Shown here one piece after another: positions 38,148-39,305 of a DNA stretch of 39,305 nucleotides. The stretch covers positions 1-39,305 of the forward strand of contig CAKONF010000009.1 of assembly GCA_934097015.1 (NCBI GenBank), in the 5' to 3' direction. Under the pieces are notes generated by a model. The model was not told the DNA's origin. It saw only the letters and a list, made by a program, of their open reading frames with translations, and did no database searches. The DNA comes from an uncultured Bacilli bacterium (GTDB lineage Bacteria; Bacillota_I; Bacilli_A; RF39; UBA660). Both the position numbers and the translations under genes were made by a program. Each line of letters starts with the position of its first letter. Positions within the stretch are counted from its first letter, which is position 1.

Positions 38148-39305
38148 AAAATTTTATATGATTTTCTATTTCCACATAACATATTATTTGCATAATAATT
38201 ATTATATTTTTCTGTAAATAAAGTACAATGTTCTATCTCTTCTTCAATATGTTGATGTTCTATTAATTTTACTTTTTCTTTATTAATATTATATCCATGA
38301 TCTCCTATATTCCATTCATCCATATAAACAAATTCTTGTCGTTCTACATTATAAAATCTATGTCTATGTACTGTTGTTATTACTGTACCATCATCAAATA
38401 TCCAATTATCATATTCTTTATATTTCTTTATTTCATCTCCATCACATTCAACAACAACATCTACATCTAACTCATTAGTAATTGGATTTAAACATATAAC
38501 TTTATCTCCTACTCTAATATCTCTAATTTTCTTTTTCTTACGTTTCTTTCTACCTTTCTCATCATCTTCTTCAACCTCAATTAGAGTATCTGGAGGAAGG
38601 CATACTACACATAATGCATCATTTTCTAATAAAATAATATTATCTTTATTTTGAAAAGTATTATTTATAATTACAGTGTTATTTGGATAAGTTATTCTTC
38701 TCTTACCATTAGTAAGGGTTGTTGAATTTTCTTCTGGTTCATATAATCTAACATATCCAATTACTCCCATAGTTCTCTTATAAAATCCATCAAGCGTTGT
38801 TGAATTTACATAGCTTAAACAATACTTTTTAAGACTGCTATCCTCATTAACTACATTTTTTAATTCTTCTCCACTTAAAATATGTTTATCATTTTTTAAT
38901 TCATCAGCATAACTACTATTTAACCAATCATTAATTGTCATGTTTTCATCGACTACTACCGTGTATGGTCCTTTGCAATGACTACTATTTTCTGTATAGC
39001 ATTCTTCTTTGGTTGGTGAATTAGAATCTATATCCACATACAACTTATATACTTTACTCAATCCATTATTTACAGAAAGAATTTTTTTAGTAATAGAAGA
39101 TCCATTTATTTCAAGATTCATTATTGCTTGTCTACTTGTATCATTCATTGTAATTGTACTATCTGTAAAAGATTGAGATGATCCTTTATTAATAACTAAG
39201 TCTGTATTTAAATTCTTTTCAACTTCTTTATTCCTAATAATAATTTTATGACTATCAGGTTCTATTCCTATAAACTTATAACTTCCATCTTTTATCTCAC
39301 TTGTT
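38138..39305 (-). CDS. Surface protein with C-terminal Hint (intein-like) domain, 5' end outside window
   Basis: At least 389 residues; the frame stays open to the window edge (upstream text includes IKDGSYKFIGIEPDSHKIII), so the M at 39148 is internal. The N-terminal part seen is a beta-rich surface repeat and a Cys-containing module (CYTENSSHCKGPYTVVVDEN). From about 38610 downwards is a Hint domain: CLPPDTLIEVEEDD (Cys1 type), KIRDIRVGDKVICLNP, the block B Thr-x-x-His in TVITTVHRHRFYNV, and the C-terminal YYANNMLCGN. Hint domains cut or splice their own backbone. The lysine-rich insert (GRKKRKKKKIRD) is odd. Whether self-cleavage occurs is not known. Its position at the very C-terminus suggests an autoprocessing or anchoring role. 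Confidence 0.72.
   Translation of the reverse strand, partial: TSEIKDGSYKFIGIEPDSHKIIIRNKEVEKNLNTDLVINKGSSQSFTDSTITMNDTSRQAIMNLEINGSSITKKILSVNNGLSKVYKLYVDIDSNSPTKEECYTENSSHCKGPYTVVVDENMTINDWLNSSYADELKNDKHILSGEELKNVVNEDSSLKKYCLSYVNSTTLDGFYKRTMGVIGYVRLYEPEENSTTLTNGKRRITYPNNTVIINNTFQNKDNIILLENDALCVVCLPPDTLIEVEEDDEKGRKKRKKKKIRDIRVGDKVICLNPITNELDVDVVVECDGDEIKKYKEYDNWIFDDGTVITTVHRHRFYNVERQEFVYMDEWNIGDHGYNINKEKVKLIEHQHIEEEIEHCTLFTEKYNNYYANNMLCGNRKSYKILER

Noticed and set aside
1..39305. Mycoplasma-type code with TGA as Trp
   Set aside because: Trp is TGG in all recognisable proteins, and TGA ends several genes such as the first secreted protein and the CAT-like gene.
1..39305. tRNA or rRNA genes
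   Set aside because: No cloverleaf-like or conserved TTCGAATC-type arm was found by reading; AT-rich gaps hold only promoters, leaders and terminators.

Overview
The window comes from a very AT-rich (roughly one quarter G+C by eye) low-GC Gram-positive bacterium using the standard code: TGA occurs as a stop and Trp is TGG throughout. The mix of Bacilli-type genes (YfmF/YfmH, MnmA, YqeY, RarA, a T-box leader, pro-sigma-K) with large secreted proteins whose N-termini read like TYAYF and a small compact gene set suggests an uncultured gut-type Bacilli lineage (RF39/Mollicutes-related or Erysipelotrichia-like). That placement is inference.

Layout. 1-4218: a secreted protein with an adenine-poor C-terminal segment, pro-sigma-K on the minus strand, and two orphan proteins. 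4230-13425, plus strand: rpsB-tsf, pyrimidine-nucleoside phosphorylase, a HerA-like ATPase followed by a large prepilin-like protein, and the YfmF/YfmH peptidase pair. 13433-15536, minus strand: gpsA (missing its N-terminal Rossmann segment) and rarA. 15650-16613: a type III toxin-antitoxin locus with two tandem pseudoknot-RNA arrays and a ToxN/CptN-like toxin. 16675-19380: a XerC/D-type recombinase, a minimal kinase-fold protein and a ZIP transporter. At 19544-19571 lies a near-perfect dif site. From 19599 to the end almost every gene is on the minus strand: an HTH protein, mnmA, a SpoIIM-like membrane protein, a HAD phosphatase with a chloramphenicol acetyltransferase-like enzyme, rpsU-yqeY, glpQ, a membrane-anchored cadherin-like-domain protein, a hemW-containing operon, parC, a leucine T-box with a small membrane protein and leuS, a transglutaminase-like protein, a small HTH protein, an E2-like acyltransferase, and the 3' part of a surface protein ending in a Hint domain.

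The flip from mainly plus to mainly minus genes exactly at the dif-like site, with both sides pointing towards it, indicates the replication terminus. The most novel-looking element is the type III toxin-antitoxin locus. Four antitoxin repeats (two promoter-array-terminator units) show compensatory changes in the predicted pseudoknot helix. The first array has no toxin, and the toxin reading frame appears to lack an AUG and to start at AUA behind a strong ribosome binding site.

Other second-look items are a possible diversity-generating-retroelement target, a ribosomal protein S2 with a Rho_N-like tail, a deletion in gpsA, and two micro-genes (17641-17754 and 22318-22431). Many terminator hairpins include the stop codon of the gene they end, a sign of a tightly packed genome.
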